Positions 1 to 12,715 are shown, counted from the stretch's first letter. The stretch is 64,000 bases of DNA from Hordeum vulgare subsp. vulgare (GCF_904849725.1 NC_058519.1:539284316-539348315), one strand, 5' to 3'. A program made the numbers and translations. The notes: generated from the letters alone by a model not told the origin.

Positions 1-1388
1 TGTTGAGGTCGGGATCGCGTGATGGTTAACACCTACCAACCCTTCCCCTAGGAGTATGCGTTTAGCACTTTGTTTTGATTACTAATAAAAACTTTCGCAA
101 CAAGTATGTGAGTTCTTCATGACTAATGTGAGTCCATGGTATAGATGCACTTTCACCTTCCACCATTGCTATCCTCTCTAGTACCGCGCAATTCTCACCG
201 ATGCACAAACCCACCATATGCCTTCCTCAAAACAACCACCATACCTACCTACTATGGCATTTTCATAGCCATTCCGAGATATATTGCCATGCAATTCCCA
301 CCGTTCCGTCTCATGACTTGTGCCGTCACTCTCCTATTGCCATTGCATGATCGTAAGATAGCTAGCAAGATGTTTCAACGTCATACGCCAAGCTAGATCA
401 TTGCACATCCCGGTACACTGCCGGAGGCATTTCCTATAGAGTCATCATCATTTTGAGCTTTGAGCTGTGAGTAAATAAAAGTGTGATGATCATCATTATT
501 AGAGCATTGTACCATGTGAGGAAATAAAAGAAAAGAGGCCAGAGAGCCCAAAATAAAAAAATAAGAGGCCAAGAGGACAAATAAAAAAAGAGGAGAGAAA
601 AAGAGAGAAGGGACAATGCTACTATCTTTTTCCACACTTGTGCTTCATAATAGCACCATGTTCTTCATGATTGAGAGCTTCTTGCTTTGTTATTACCATA
701 TGCTAGTGGGAATCTTCATTATATAACTTGGCTTGTATATTCCAATGATGGGCTTCTTCAAATTGCCCTAGGTCTTCGTGAGCAAGCAAGTTGGATGCAC
801 ACCCACTAGTTCTCCTTTTGAGCTTTCACATACTTATAGCTCTAGTGCATCCCTTGTATGGTAATCCCTACTCATTCACATTGATATCTATTAATGGGCA
901 TCTCCATAGCCCTTTGATACGCCGAGTCAATGTGACCATCTCCTCCTTTTTGTCTCACAACCACCACCACACTCTATTCCACCTATAGTGCTATATCCAT
1001 GGCTCACGCTCATGTATTGCGTGATCGTTATAAAAAGTTTGAGAAAGTTAGAGTGCGAAAACAATTACTTGGCCAATACCGGGATTGTGCATGACTTACA
1101 TTAGTTGTGTGAGGATGATGGAGCATAGCCAGACAATATGATTTTGTAGGGATAACTTTCTTTGGCCTTGTTATTTTGAAAGTTCATGATTACCTTGCTA
1201 GTTTGCTTGAAGTATTATTGTTTTCACGTCAATAGCAAACTATTGTTTTGAATCTTACGGATCTGAACATTCATGTCACATGAAATAAGTTGCAAAGGGC
1301 AACTATGCTAGGTAGCATTCCACATCAAAAATTCAGTCTTTATCACTTCCCTACTCGAGGACGAGCAGGATTTCAGCTTAGGGATGCT

Positions 1389-2885
1389 TGATACGTCTCC
1401 AACGTATCTATAATTTTTGATGGTTTCATGCTATTATCTTGTCAAACTTTGGATGTTTTGTATGCCTTTTATATATTTTTTGGGACTAACTTATTAACTC
1501 AGTGCCAAGTGCCAGTTCCTATTTTTCCATGTTTTTGACCCCTTTCAGAGGAGGATTTTGAACGGAGTCCAAATGGAATAAAATCCCCGAAAAGATTTTT
1601 TTCCGAAACAGAAGAAGATCGAGAGACTTGAGAACCAAGGTAGGGGGTCCCCAGGGACCCCACAAGCCCCCTAGCCCCGACCATGGGGGAGGCCGGGCCT
1701 CCTTGGCTTGTGGGCCCCCTGGACCTCCTCTGCCCTAGGTTTTGCGGCTATATATTCCCTAAAATCCCAGAAAAAATCAGGAGATCATCAAAAATACTTT
1801 TCCGCCGCCGCAAGCTTCTGTCTTCGCAAGATCCCGTCTGGGGCACGTTCTGGTGCCCTGCCGGAGGGGGATTCGGATACGGAGGGCTTCTTCATCAACA
1901 CCATGACCTCTCCGATGATGCGTGAGTAGTTCACCATAGACCTACGGGTCCATAGCTAGTAGCTAGATGGCTTCTTCTCTCTCTTGGATCTTCAATACAA
2001 AGTTCTCCATGATCTTCATGGAGATCTATCCGATGTAATCTTCTTTTGCGGTGTGTTTGTCGAGATCCAATGAGTTGTGGATTTATGATTAGATTATCTA
2101 TGAATCTTATTTGAGTTTCTTCTGATCTCTTATATGCATGATTTCATATCCTTGTAATTCTCTTCGAGTTGTGGGTTTTGTTTGGCCAACTAGATCTATG
2201 ATTCTTGCAATGGGAGAAGTGCTTGGTTTTGGGTTCATACCGTGCGGTGACCTCACCCAGTGACAGAAGGGGTAGCGAGGCACGCATCGTGTTGTTGCCA
2301 TTAAGGGTAAAAAGATGGGGTTTTCATCATTGGTTTGAGATTATCCCTCTACATCATGTCATCTTGATTAAGGCGTTACTCTGTTCATCATGAACTCAAT
2401 ACACTAGATGCATACTGGATAGCGGTCGATGTGTGGAGTAATAGTAGTAGATGCAGAAAGTATCGGTCTACTTGTCTCGAACGTGATGCCTATATGTATG
2501 ATCATTGCCTTAGATATCGTCATGACTTTGCGCAGTTCTATCAATTGCTCGAGACTAATTTGTTCACCCACCGTAATACTTGCTATTTTGAGATAAGCCT
2601 CTAGTGAACACTATGGCCCCCGGGTCTACTCCACATTATATTTTCAGCCTTACTCTTTTTCTTCATTGCACTTTCCGCCTTCAGATATCACTTTGCAATC
2701 AATCTTGAAGGGATTGACAACCCCTTTATAGCGTTAGGTGCAAGGTCTCTTTTGTGTTTGCGCAGGTACTTTGGACTTGACGCGATTCTCCTACTGGATT
2801 GATACCTTGGTTCTCAAACTGAGGGAAATACTTACTGCTCCTGTGCTGCATTGCCCTTTCCTCTTCAAGCGAAAAACCAACACAA
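1389..2885 (+). repeat. 3' LTR (truncated) of Athila-like gypsy element
   Basis: Starts with TGATACGTCTCCAACGTATC directly after a purine-rich GGGATGCT and aligns along its length with LTRs 27912-29460 and 33485-35018. It has a TATA-like TATATAT at 1749-1755. It ends prematurely in the CCAACACAA stretch, so the terminal CA and the target duplication are missing. Confidence 0.85.
1749..1755 (+). promoter_or_regulatory. LTR TATA-like box
   Basis: TATATAT just after the GC-rich palindromic segment of the LTR, in the same place as the boxes at 28274 and 33843. LTR promoter by position; activity is not shown. Confidence 0.5.
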
Positions 2886-2993
2886 TCTTAAGAGACGACA
2901 GAAGATCTCTGTAGCCGTAGCACGTACCCTTGTAGATCGCATTGCAGGAAGCATTAAGAAACGTGGTTGATGTAGTGGAACGTCTTCATGTCC

Positions 2994-3041
2994 GTCGAAC
3001 CATCCCACGAACCGTCCCGCGATCCGTCCCACGATCCCTTC
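2994..3041 (-). repeat. 12-bp tandem repeat in copia LTR U5 (about 4 copies)
   Basis: Repeats of a GATCCGTCCCGC-like 12-mer. The corresponding place in the other LTR (54322-54381, opposite strand) has five copies. Confidence 0.7.
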
Positions 3042-3302
3042 CGATCTAGCGCCGAACGGACGACACCTCCATGTTCAACACACATACAGCTCGACGATGA
3101 TCTCGGCCTTCTTGATCCAGCAAGAAAGATGGAGAAGTAGATGAGTTCTCCGGCAGCGTGACGACGCTCCGGTGGTGGTGATGATCTACTCCTGCAGGGC
3201 TCCGCCCGAGCTCCGTAGAAATCCGATCTAGAGGTGAAACTGTGTGGTTTAGGCTAGAGTTGCACGTGGCAAAGGTATGTCTCAAAAAGCCTAAACCTCC
3301 AC

Positions 3303-3310
3303 TATATATA
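3303..3310 (-). promoter_or_regulatory. TATA-like box of minus-strand copia LTR
   Basis: TATATATA preceded on the minus strand by CCCTCC, equivalent to the box at 54050-54056 in the plus-strand LTR. Confidence 0.5.
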
Positions 3311-3791
3311 GGAGGGAGGGGGAGGGGCTAGACTTGAGGCACAAGGCCTCAAGGGTGCATCGGCGCTAGCGAGGAGGAGGACACCTCCTCCAATTCGGTT
3401 TAGGAAGGAGGAGTCCTCCCCTTCCTTCCCACCTCCCTCTTTCCCTTTTCCTTTTCTTTTCTTTTTGGTATTTTCTTACGTGGCACCATGGGATCCTTGG
3501 GATGACTCCACCAGCCCATTAAGGACTTGTGGCGCCACCCCAGGACCTTGGGCTCACTCCCGGGTGGGTGGGCCCCTTCCGGTGAACACCCGGAACCCAT
3601 TCGTCACTCCCGGTACACTGCCGGAATTGCGCGAAACTTTCCGGTGACCAAATGAAACCATCCTATATATCAATCTTCGTTTCCGGACCATTCCGGAAAC
3701 CCTCGTGACGTTCGTGATCTCATCCGGGACTCCGAACAACATTCGGTAACCACACATATAACTCAACTATACTAAAACATCATCGAACCTT

Positions 3792-5506
3792 AAGTGTGCA
3801 GACCGTGTGGGTTCGAGAACTATGTAGACATGCCCCGAGGTACTCCTTGGTCAATATCCAATAGCGGGACCTGGATGCCCATATTAGATCCTACATATTA
3901 TCCGAAGATCTTTATCGGTTGAACCTCAGTGTCAAGAATTCATATAATCCCGTATGTCATTCCCTTTGTCCTTCGGTATGTTACTTGCCCGAGATTTGAT
4001 CGTCGGTATCCGCATACCTATTTCAATCTCGTTACCGGCAAGTCTCTTTACTCATTTGTAATACAAGATCTGTGACTTACACTTAGTCGCATTGCTTGCA
4101 AGGCTTTGTGTGTGATGTTGTATTATCGAGTGGGCCCCGAGATACCTCTCCGTCACACGGAGTGAGAAATCTCAGTCTTGATCCATACTAACTCAACGGA
4201 CACCTTCGGAGATACCTGTAGAGCAACTTTGTAGTCACCCAGTTACGTTGCGACATTTGATGCACACAAGGTATTCCTCCAGTGCCAGTGAGTTATATGA
4301 TCACATGGTCATAGGAATAAATACTTGACACACAGAAAACAATAGCAATAAAACGAACTATCAATATGCTACGTTCATAGTTTGGGTCTAGTCCATCACA
4401 TGATTCTCCTAATGATGTGATCCAGTTATCAAGTGACAACACTTGCATATAGCCAAAAAACCTTGACTATCATTGATCAACTGGCTAGCCAACTAGAGGC
4501 TTGCTAGGGACATTGTTTTGTCTATGTATCCACACATGTATCTATGTTTTCATTCAATACAATTATAGCATGGATAATAAACGATTATCTTTAAAAAATA
4601 AATATAATAATAACTACTTATCATTGCCTCTAGGGCATATTTCCAACAAAGTGTGCAGACCCTGCGGGTTCGAGAACTATGTAGACATGACCGAGACACT
4701 CTTCGGTCAATATCCAATAGCAGGACCTAGACGTCCATATTGGATCCTACATATTCTACAAAGATCTTATCGGTTGAACCTCTATGTCAAGGATTCACAC
4801 AATCCCGTATATCATTCCCTTTGTCCTTCGGTATGTTATTTGCCCGAGATTCGATCGTCGGCATCGCCATACCTATTTCAATCTCGTTGCCGGCAAGTCT
4901 CTTTATTTGTTTCGTAATACAAGATCCCGTGTCTAACTCTTTAGTCATGTTGCTTTCAAGGCTTGTTTGTGATGTTGTATTACCAAGTGGGCCCCGAGAT
5001 ACCTCTCCGTCACATGGAGTGACAAATCCCAGTCTTGATCCATGCTAACTCAATGGATACCTTCGGAGATGCCTGTAGAGTACCTTTATAGTCAACCAGT
5101 AATGTTGCGACGTTTGATACACACAAGACATTCTTCCGGTGTCAGTGAGTTACATGATCTCATGGTCATAGGAATGTATACTTCACATGCATAAAACAAT
5201 AGCAACAAAATGACACAATCATATGCTACGTTTATAGTTTGGGTCTTGTCCATCACATCATTATCCTAATGATGTGATCCTGTCATCAAGTGACAACACT
5301 TGTCTATGGCTAGGAAACCTTAACCATCCTTGACCAACAAGCTATTCAACCAGAGGCTCACTAGGGACATTGTTTTGTCTATATATCCACACATGCATTT
5401 ATGTTTCCATTTAATACAATTATAGCATGGATAATAAACGATTATCTTGAAACAGGAAATATAATAATAACTATTTTATTATTGCCTCTAGGGCATATTT
5501 CCAACA
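3792..5506 (-). repeat. Tandem partial LTR duplication (about 857 + 858 bp)
   Basis: 3792-4648 and 4649-5506 start with the same AAGTGTGCAGACC and end with the same CATATTTCCAACA, and have almost equal length. They differ at many positions, so this is either an old tandem duplication or one LTR inserted into a related one followed by loss of the flank. Confidence 0.8.
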
Positions 5507-6220
5507 TATCGGTATTGTACTGGGACCACCGAAAGGGTACCGGGGGTCCACCGGGAGGGTCCACCTGTCTCAAAGGGCCACATGGGCCAAAAGTGGGAGG
5601 GAACCAGCCCCTGGTGGGCTGGTGCGGGCCAACATAGGAGGCCCGAGGCGCCTAGGGCAAAACCCTAGGGCGTGGGGCTGCCTTCCTCCAACTTGGGAGG
5701 CAAGCAACCCCTAGGGCAGCCGCCGCCCCCACCTCCTAGGGTTATCGCCGCCCCTAATAGGGTTTCCTAGGGTGGCCGCCCCCCTCTCCCTCCCTCCTAT
5801 AAATAGTGGGGTTTTTGGGAGGGTTGCACACACCTTGAACCTCTCCCCTTCGTGCAGCCCTGCCTCTCCACTTCTCCTCTTCCGCGGTGCTTGGTGAAGC
5901 TCTACTAGAGAACCACAAGCTCCACCGCCACCACACCGTCGTGCTGCCTAAGTTCTCCCTCATCTTCTCCTTCACCCTTGCTGGATCAATAAGGAGGAGA
6001 CGTCCCTAGGTTGTACATGTGTTGAACGCGGAGGCACCATTCGTTCGGTGCTTGGATCGGATCGCCGCGAGTATGACTCCATCGACCGCGTTCATAGTAA
6101 TACTTCCGCTTAGCGATCTTCAACGGTATGAAGATGCTCTCCCTCTCTCGTTGTTGGTTTCTCCTAGTTTGATATTGGGGCACGTAGGAAAATTTTGAAT
6201 TATAACTACGTTCCCCAACA
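5507..6220 (+). repeat. 5' LTR of the split copia, 5' end missing
   Basis: Matches 39157-39859 of the 3' LTR (CGGTATTGTAC, the GGGTACCGGGGG block, TATA box) and ends with TTCCCCAACA before a primer-binding site. About the first 1,000 bp of the LTR are absent, replaced by the minus-strand LTR ending at 5506. Confidence 0.9.
5798..5805 (+). promoter_or_regulatory. Copia LTR TATA box
   Basis: TATAAATA followed by GTGGGGTTTTTGGGAGGG, identical in context to 39437-39444 in the 3' LTR. Confidence 0.65.
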
Positions 6221-6221
6221 G

Positions 6222-6235
6222 TGGAATCATGAGCC
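6222..6235 (+). other. Primer-binding site (initiator tRNA-Met type, degenerate)
   Basis: TGGAATCATGAGCC one base after the LTR end. BARE1-like elements use initiator tRNA-Met with TGGTATCAGAGC-like sites; this one carries changes. Confidence 0.6.
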
Positions 6236-6897
6236 AGGTCTATGCGTAGATTCTATGCACGAGTAGAACACAAGTAGTTATGGGCGATGATTTGGTCAAT
6301 TTGCTTACCGTTACTAGTCTTATCTTGATTTGGTGGCATTGTGGGACGAAGCGACCCAGACCGACATTACACGTACTCTTACATGAGACTGGTTCCACCG
6401 CCCGACATGCACTTGTTGCATAAGGTGGCTAGCGGGTGTCTGTCTCTCCCACTTTAAACGGATCGGATTCGATGAAGAGGGTCCTTATGAAGGGTAAATA
6501 GCAATTGGCATATCACCGTTGTGGCAGTGACGTAGGTAAGAAACGTTCTTGCTAGAAACCCATAGCAGCCACGTAAAACTTGCAACAACTATTAGAGAAC
6601 GTCTAACTTGTTTTTGGAGGGTATGCTATGTGATGTGATATGGCCAAAATGATGTGGTGAAATATATGTGATGTATGAGATTGATCATGTTCTTGTAATA
6701 GGAGTCACGACTTGCCCGTCGATGAGTATGACAACCGGTAGGATCCATAGGAGTTGTCTTAATTTATTGTATGACGACATGTGATTACTTTACTTTATTG
6801 CTAACCGCTAGCCATAGTAGTAGAAGTAATAGTTGGCGAGACGACTTCATAAAGACACAATGATGGAGATCATGATGATGGAGATCATGGTGTCATG
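6236..6897 (+). other. Copia 5' leader, first part (no gene)
   Basis: Untranslated leader between the primer-binding site and gag. It parallels the leader of the second copia (54557-55795), with the shared block around AACGTCTAACTTG. It is interrupted at TCATG (6893-6897) and resumes at 20810. Confidence 0.8.
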
Positions 6898-8478
6898 TGA
6901 TAACCCACAAGTGTAGGGGATCGCAACAGTTTTCGAGGGTAGAGTATTCAACCCAAATTTGTTGGTTCGCCAAAGGGGAAGCGAAAGAATATTCTCAAGT
7001 ATTAGAAGCTGAGTTTGTCATATTGAACCACACCTGAAAGATTAGTGTCTGCAAGCAAAGTATCAGTAGCAAAGTGGTATGATAGCAACGGTGTCAAAAA
7101 CGATCTGTTGACAGCAGACTATTCCTAACTGTTGTATCAATGGCGCCAGTAGGTTGCACGTGGGCGAGTAACTATTCTTCCCCGACAACAGTGTCGGAAA
7201 AGATCTTGCAACAAGTAACAGCGAAGTAGCAAGGAACAGCAGTAGCAGCAGCAGCAGAGTAACAGCAGTAGCAACAGTAGTAGCAAAGTAACAATAGTAG
7301 CAGCAAAGTGGCCCAATCCCTTTTGTAGCAAGGGACAAGCCTAGACAAAGTAACATAGCAAGGACCAGTAGTAAAAGACTCGTAGGCAGTGGATCGGTGA
7401 TGGATGAGTATGACGGATGTGATTCATCATGTAACAGCTATAACACGGAGAGATAAGTAACTAGCTCCCGTTCGTCAATCTAATGTAGGCATGTATTCCG
7501 TATGTAGTCATACGTGGTTAGGGAAAAGAACTTGCATGACATCTATTGTCCATCCCTCCCGTGGCAGCGGGGTCCTAATGGAAACTACGGGATATTAAGG
7601 TTCTCCTTTTAATAAAGAACCAGACCAACGCATTAACACGCGGTGAATACATGAACTCCTCATACTATGGTCATCTCCGGGAGTGGTTCCAGCTATTGTC
7701 ACTCTGGGGTTGCCAGGTCATAACACATAGTAGGTGACTACAACTTGCAAGATAGGATCTAAAACACACATATATTGGTGACAACATAATAGGTTCAGAT
7801 CTGAAATCATGGCACTCGGGCCCTAGTGACAAGCATTAAGCATGGCAAAGTAGTAGCAACATCAATCTAGAACATAGTGGATACTAGGGATCAATCCCCG
7901 TCAAAACTAACTCGATTACATGATAGATCTCATCCAACTCATCACCGTCCAGCAAGCCTATGATGAGATTACTCACGAACGATGAAGAGCATCATGGAAT
8001 TGTCGATGGAGGAAGGTTGATGATGTCGATGGCGACGATTTCCCCTTTCCGGAGCCCCGAACGGACTCCAGATCTGCCCTCCACATGAAGAACAGAAGGT
8101 GGCGGCGCCTCCGTATCGTAAAACGTGATGTAACCTTCTCTCTGATTTTTTTTCCGGGCGAGACGGAAGATACAGAGCTGAGTTTGGGGACGGTGGTGCC
8201 ACGTGGGCCCCACAAGCCCTCACGACGCAGCCTAGGGGGGTGGCCGCGGCCTGTGGGCTTGTGGCGCACTGGCACGCCCCCTCCGGTGGATCTTTGCGTA
8301 GGTAATTTTCTTTTATTCTAGAAAAATTCTCCGTAAATTTTTAGGACATTCCGAGAACGTTTATTTCTGCACAAAAACAACACCATGGCAATTCTGCTGA
8401 AAACAACATTAGTCCGGGTTAGTTCCATTCAAGACATGCAAAAGAGTTTGGAAAAGTAGATACGACGGAGATGTATCA
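6898..8478 (-). repeat. 3' LTR of the minus-strand gypsy element
   Basis: 1,581 bp, TG...CA ends, pairs with 19204-20804. Contains a CAG/TAG-rich stretch (about 7230-7310) that gives leucine/cysteine-rich spurious frames, and the GGGCCCCACAAGCC palindromic block near 8203-8270. Confidence 0.93.
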
Positions 8479-8493
8479 ATTCCCCCAAGCTTA
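8479..8493 (-). other. Polypurine tract
   Basis: Minus strand TTAAGCTTGGGGGAAT directly before the 3' LTR, preceded by a GAGGACAAGCA motif shared with the other gypsy families here. Confidence 0.75.
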
Positions 8494-10020
8494 AAGCCTT
8501 GCTTGTCCTCAAGAAATTCAGTTGACAAACTGAAAGAGACAAAAGAAAAACTTTGACGAACTCTGTTTGATCTTGTTGTTGCAACTATGTCTAACTCATA
8601 TCCAGAGTTTCAGCAAGATCACAAGCAAACCACATAAGAAAATGACATCTAGGTGTCACGGTAAACTCATATCAATGGCATAATCAACTAGCGAGCAAAT
8701 AATAGTAAGCCTCAAGTGTCAACACTTCAATCAAAACAACATGAAGCAGTACGAATAGATGGTATCTCGCTAGCTCTTTTTGAGACCGCAAAACATAAAT
8801 GTAGTTATTCAAGGCAATGAAGATCCAGTCATAGTCATACTCAACACAGTTAAAAGCAAAGCATAAAAATGACAGAGGTGCTCTCTAATTGGTGCTTTTG
8901 TAAGCGGAGGATGACTCAGCAGGAACATAAATAGACAGGCCCTTCGTAGAGGGAAGCATTGATTTGCAGAGGTGCCAGAGCTCAAGCTTTGAAAACAGAG
9001 ATAATAATTTTGGGTGGCATGCTTTCATTGTCAACGCAATGACTAAAAGTTCTCAACATCTTCCATGCTACACATGCTATAGGCGGTTCCCAAACAGAAA
9101 AGTAAAGTTTTGACTCCCTCACCACCAATCAATCACACTCCACGGCTAGACAAATCCTCAGGTACCGTCCATACCAACATCAATCCTGGGGGAGTTTTGT
9201 TTGCAATTATCTTTTCGATTTGAGCATGGAACTGGGAATTCCAATTACCGGCCCCTTTCTCGTGAATGATAGTGAATAAACACATATCGAGGATAACACG
9301 CCTAGCATGGAAGATACCAATAGCCCCCTGTCACCACATGAGCGTTTCGGGCATGCAAAACAAATTATTTCTTGAAGGTTTAGAGAGTGGCACATGCAAA
9401 TTTACTTGGAACAGCAGGTAGATACCGCACATAGGTAGGTATGGTGGACTCATATGGCACAACTTTGGGTTTATGGAAGTGGATGCACAAGCAGTATTCC
9501 CGCTTAGTACAAGTGAAGGCTAGCAAAAGACTGGGAAGCGACCAACTAGAGAGCGACAACAGTCATCAAAATGCATTGAGATTAACTAACATTGAGTGCA
9601 AGCATGAGTAGGACATAAATCACCATGAACATGAACATCATAGAGGCTATGTTGATTATGTTTCAACTACATGCGTGAACATGCGCCAAGTCAAGCCACT
9701 TGAATCATTCAAAGGAGGATACCATCCTATCATACTACAACATAGTCATCTCAACATTCATGTGGGCATCCAAGACAAACCATTATAAGCTCCTAGCTAA
9801 GTAAGCATGGCATAAGCAACTATGATCTCTAAGTTGTCATTGCAAACATGTTTCTCTCACAAAAAAGATGAATCAAGCATGATGAGCTAGTCATATTTAC
9901 AAAAACAAATTAGATCGAGTTCATACCAGCTTTTCCAGGCTCAGTCACTTCATCATATATCGTCATTCTTGCCTTTCACTTGCACGACCGAACGATGTGA
10001 ACAATAATAAGAGTGCTTGT
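8494..10020 (-). other. 3' internal region of the minus-strand gypsy element
   Basis: Untranslated region between the solo LTR and the polypurine tract. It parallels 63180-63788 of the second copy in reverse. The only candidate coding unit is the antisense ORF at 9441-9788. Confidence 0.7.
9441..9788 (+). pseudogene. Antisense ORF of the gypsy family (115 codons, one in-frame stop)
   Basis: Runs opposite to the element's gag. From ATG at 9441 to TAA at 9786 it is 348 nt, exactly the length of the frame at 63418-63765 in the second copy, and ends with the same GIQDKPL. One TAG interrupts it about half way, where the other copy has a glutamine codon (CAG), so it is a C-to-T change. A short part near codons 11-20 is out of frame between the copies. 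The product would be a small histidine-rich soluble protein (HHEHEHH motif) with no domain I recognise. Antisense extra ORFs are known from some plant gypsy lineages. Whether this one is translated or only looks conserved because the copies are young is open. Confidence 0.45.
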
Positions 10021-11355
10021 TGTGACGCCCTCGGTTTAATCGTACGCTAATCATACACGCAATGCGTACGGTCAAACCCAAGGACTCACGGGAAGATATC
10101 ACAACACAACTCTAGACACAAATAAAATAACATCAGCTTCATATTACAAGCCAAGGGCCTCGAGGGCTAGAATACGAAAGCTCGATAAACACACGAGTCA
10201 GCGGAAGCAACAAATATCTGAGTACAGATATAAAACATGGGGTGCCTTAGAGAAGGCTAGCACAAAAGATACAACGATCGAACGAGGCGAGGCCTCCTGC
10301 CTGGGAACCTCCTAAGCTACTCCTGGGCTTCAGCGGCCTCCAGGAAGAAGACACCATCGGGACGGCAGGCGTCGGCAGGAAACTCCACTGCTGGGCTCCA
10401 TCATCTGGTCGCAGCAACGGGTCAAGGGAACAAGGGGGGAGCAAAGCAACGGTGAGTACTCATCCAAAGTACTCGCAAGTCTTACATCAGAACTATTCTA
10501 AGTATGCATCTTCAAAGAAGGGTGGTGTTAAATGTGGACTGACTGCAGCAATGCGAGAATAGGGAGAGAAGGCCTAGTCCTATCGAAGACTAGCATCTTC
10601 ACGGTCTTGCAGCAATAGACGAGAGTAGAACAGGGGTAAAACAATAATAGTCATATTGTTGCAGCAATATTAAAGTGAGGTCACGCCTAAAGATCCTCCC
10701 TCGACTCCCTGCGAGGAAGCAATCCCGAGGCAAACTAATTCCAGTTAAGTAACAATTGTAGTTGTAAAAGATCAGGGCACAACTCCAAGTCGTCCTGTAA
10801 CCGTGGACACGGCTATCCGAATAGTTAATTTTCATCCCTGCAGGGGTGCACCACATGTCCCGTCAAGCTCGATAACACTCTGGCCGGACATACTTTTCTG
10901 GGTCTTGCCCGGCCTCGGAATATCAACACGTCGCAGCCCCACCTAAGACTAATCAGAGAGGTCAGCCCGCCGGTCTAAATCCTAAGCGCAAAGGGTTCAT
11001 GGGCCCAGTTCCCCTCCGCGCTCCTGCACGATGCGAGGGCGGCCGACGTCAGTCCTAGCATCCCTTAATCACAAGCGCAATGTATCTCGGGACCACTCGG
11101 GCGCGCGCCACTACGATTGCTGACATCTGAAAAGCTTCGGCTGATACCGCGACGTCGAGTACCCATAATTCTTCCCGCGTAGCCGGTTAGTGCGAAAAGG
11201 TCTCTGACCAACCCAGATCATATACCCAAATCCATTAACATTTTAATTAGGCCAACAACACAGTCTCACGGGAATCCACCCGTCTTACAACTAATCACCA
11301 AAGATCCCAGTAACAAGGTCGTGTAACTGTGTGGTTGTAACATCGGGGGGGGGAT

Positions 11356-11565
11356 CCGAGGTATCACCCTCGTTGGATTCCGAACGATGTACCCGTCAAG
11401 GTGGGCTTAGAGGAATCACCCTCGGGGGTCCCACACTTGAGGGGTTGCACGACAGAGGCGTCATCGGGAATGGTGAAAGAGGAATCACCCTCGATAACCA
11501 CGACCGACTAGCTATTCTACAAAGATATCATCAGGAGTACTTAGCGAGGTGTCACCCTCGGTACC
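11356..11565. repeat. Four spaced copies of a GAGG(T/A)ATCACCCTCG-like motif
   Basis: Near-identical 14-16-mers begin at about 11358, 11410, 11480 and 11548, separated by unlike sequence. Function unknown; they could be protein-binding sites inside the LTR. Confidence 0.65.
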
Positions 11566-12354
11566 CGATAGTATCTCTGTAGCGTCGTACAACTAAGGGG
11601 GGTGTATGTGCGGTGTCGGGTCTGGCTCGTCGATCAGAGATCGAGATTTGAAAACAAGCGGGGCAACTGAACTACGGGGTCAGAGGGGATGACTGCTCCA
11701 CCTATACTAGGCATATTAAAGGTACAGGACTGAAAGTAGCAGTTCATCAAAAATAGGCTATGCATCAGATATAGGAGCTAACTACAACATTAGCAAAAAT
11801 ATTAATGCAAGCAGTATGAAGAAAGACATAGGCGATATAGGAATGATCAAGGGGGGGGGTTTGCTTGCCTTGCTGCTCTGCGGCAAAGGACTGATCGGCA
11901 GGGTCATAGATGTACCCGGCAGCAGCATCAGTCTCGGGGTCTACCGGTAAGAAGAGGGGGAGAAACAATAAATAATAGCAACGGTGCAACACAAAGCATG
12001 ACATGGCAAGATGCAGGCTAGACATGAGCTAACGCAGCAACATCCGTCATAGACGGGTCGGAAGAATATCTGACGATATTTTCCGGGTCTCGGGCTACTA
12101 CCGGTTATACTGGAAACGATGGAAATGTTCAATGTTTGCTATGCTAGGGACGCGTGACACACGAATGGACCGTGTATCCGGGTTCGTCTCGTTGTGCTGA
12201 TCAACTTTCATGTTGAAAATATTTTTGATCTGACCTACGGATTATTTAATATTAATTTTTAAAGTTTTATTCAACAATTAGGAATTAAAAACAGCTTTAA
12301 ATAATTTAATAAAAAGCTATTATGACATCAGCATGATGTCATGCTGACATCAAC

Positions 12355-12370
12355 AGTTGACTGGTCAACT
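12355..12370. promoter_or_regulatory. Palindrome AGTTGAC-TG-GTCAACT (double W-box-like)
   Basis: Perfect 7-bp arms around 2 bases, each arm holding TTGAC, the core bound by WRKY factors. It is preceded by an imperfect palindrome TGACATCAGCATGATGTC. Binding is inference. Confidence 0.35.
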
Positions 12371-12715
12371 GACCAGCGGGTCCCGAACGTCATATGCACA
12401 AGTTTTAATTAAGATTAAATATTAATTAATCAGATTAATTTAGTGGGGGACCCACGTGTCATACTCTAATTATTCTAATTATCCAATTAATTAATATAAC
12501 TAATATATCTATTTATTTATTTAATAAAAACATTAACATTATCTTTATTTATTTTAATTATCGCGTGGGGTCTCCGTGTCATAGACAGCGGGTGCGTTGG
12601 CCCCACCGGTAAGTGACCTTAGGCCAAATACTCGATTTTATTCACAGATACATAATCATGCAAATATCGTATTCCTCCAAATACCTATATACGCAAATAC
12701 ATACATCACATCTCA

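Larger units (their letters stand above)
1..2885 (+). mobile_element. Athila-like gypsy retrotransposon, 3' part (3' internal region plus 3' LTR)
   Basis: Positions 1-1388 match the 3' internal region of the element at 27912-35018 (alignable from about 32107 to 33484), and 1389 onward matches its LTR, so this is the same family. The 5' part lies outside the window. Nothing in 1-1388 looks like a real gene: a short open frame at 145-396 has a counterpart at 32244-32561 only because the DNA is repeated. The LTR loses homology at about 2885, some 80 bp before its expected end, where it abuts a truncated copia LTR of opposite orientation. Confidence 0.85.
2886..5506 (-). mobile_element. Minus-strand copia (Angela/WIS/BARE1-type) LTR, truncated and partly duplicated
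   Basis: Reading the minus strand, an LTR starts at 4648 (TGTTGGAAATATGCCC) and runs to about 2886, matching the reverse complement of the LTR at 52693-54542 except for the last roughly 70 bp, which are missing. A second, partial LTR start lies at 5506 and covers only the first 858 bp (4649-5506). No copia coding sequence is attached. The left edge abuts a truncated gypsy LTR, and the right edge cuts into the copia LTR that continues at 5507. The order of events is not recoverable from the window. Confidence 0.8.

Noticed and set aside
145..396. 83-codon frame also present at 32244-32561
   Set aside because: Lies in 3' untranslated DNA of two members of one gypsy family; differs in length and reading at the ends, so no sign of coding selection.
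7063..7356. Leucine-rich minus-strand frame, repeated at 19369-19662
   Set aside because: Same LTR tract in the two LTRs of one element; repetition reflects LTR identity, not a gene family.
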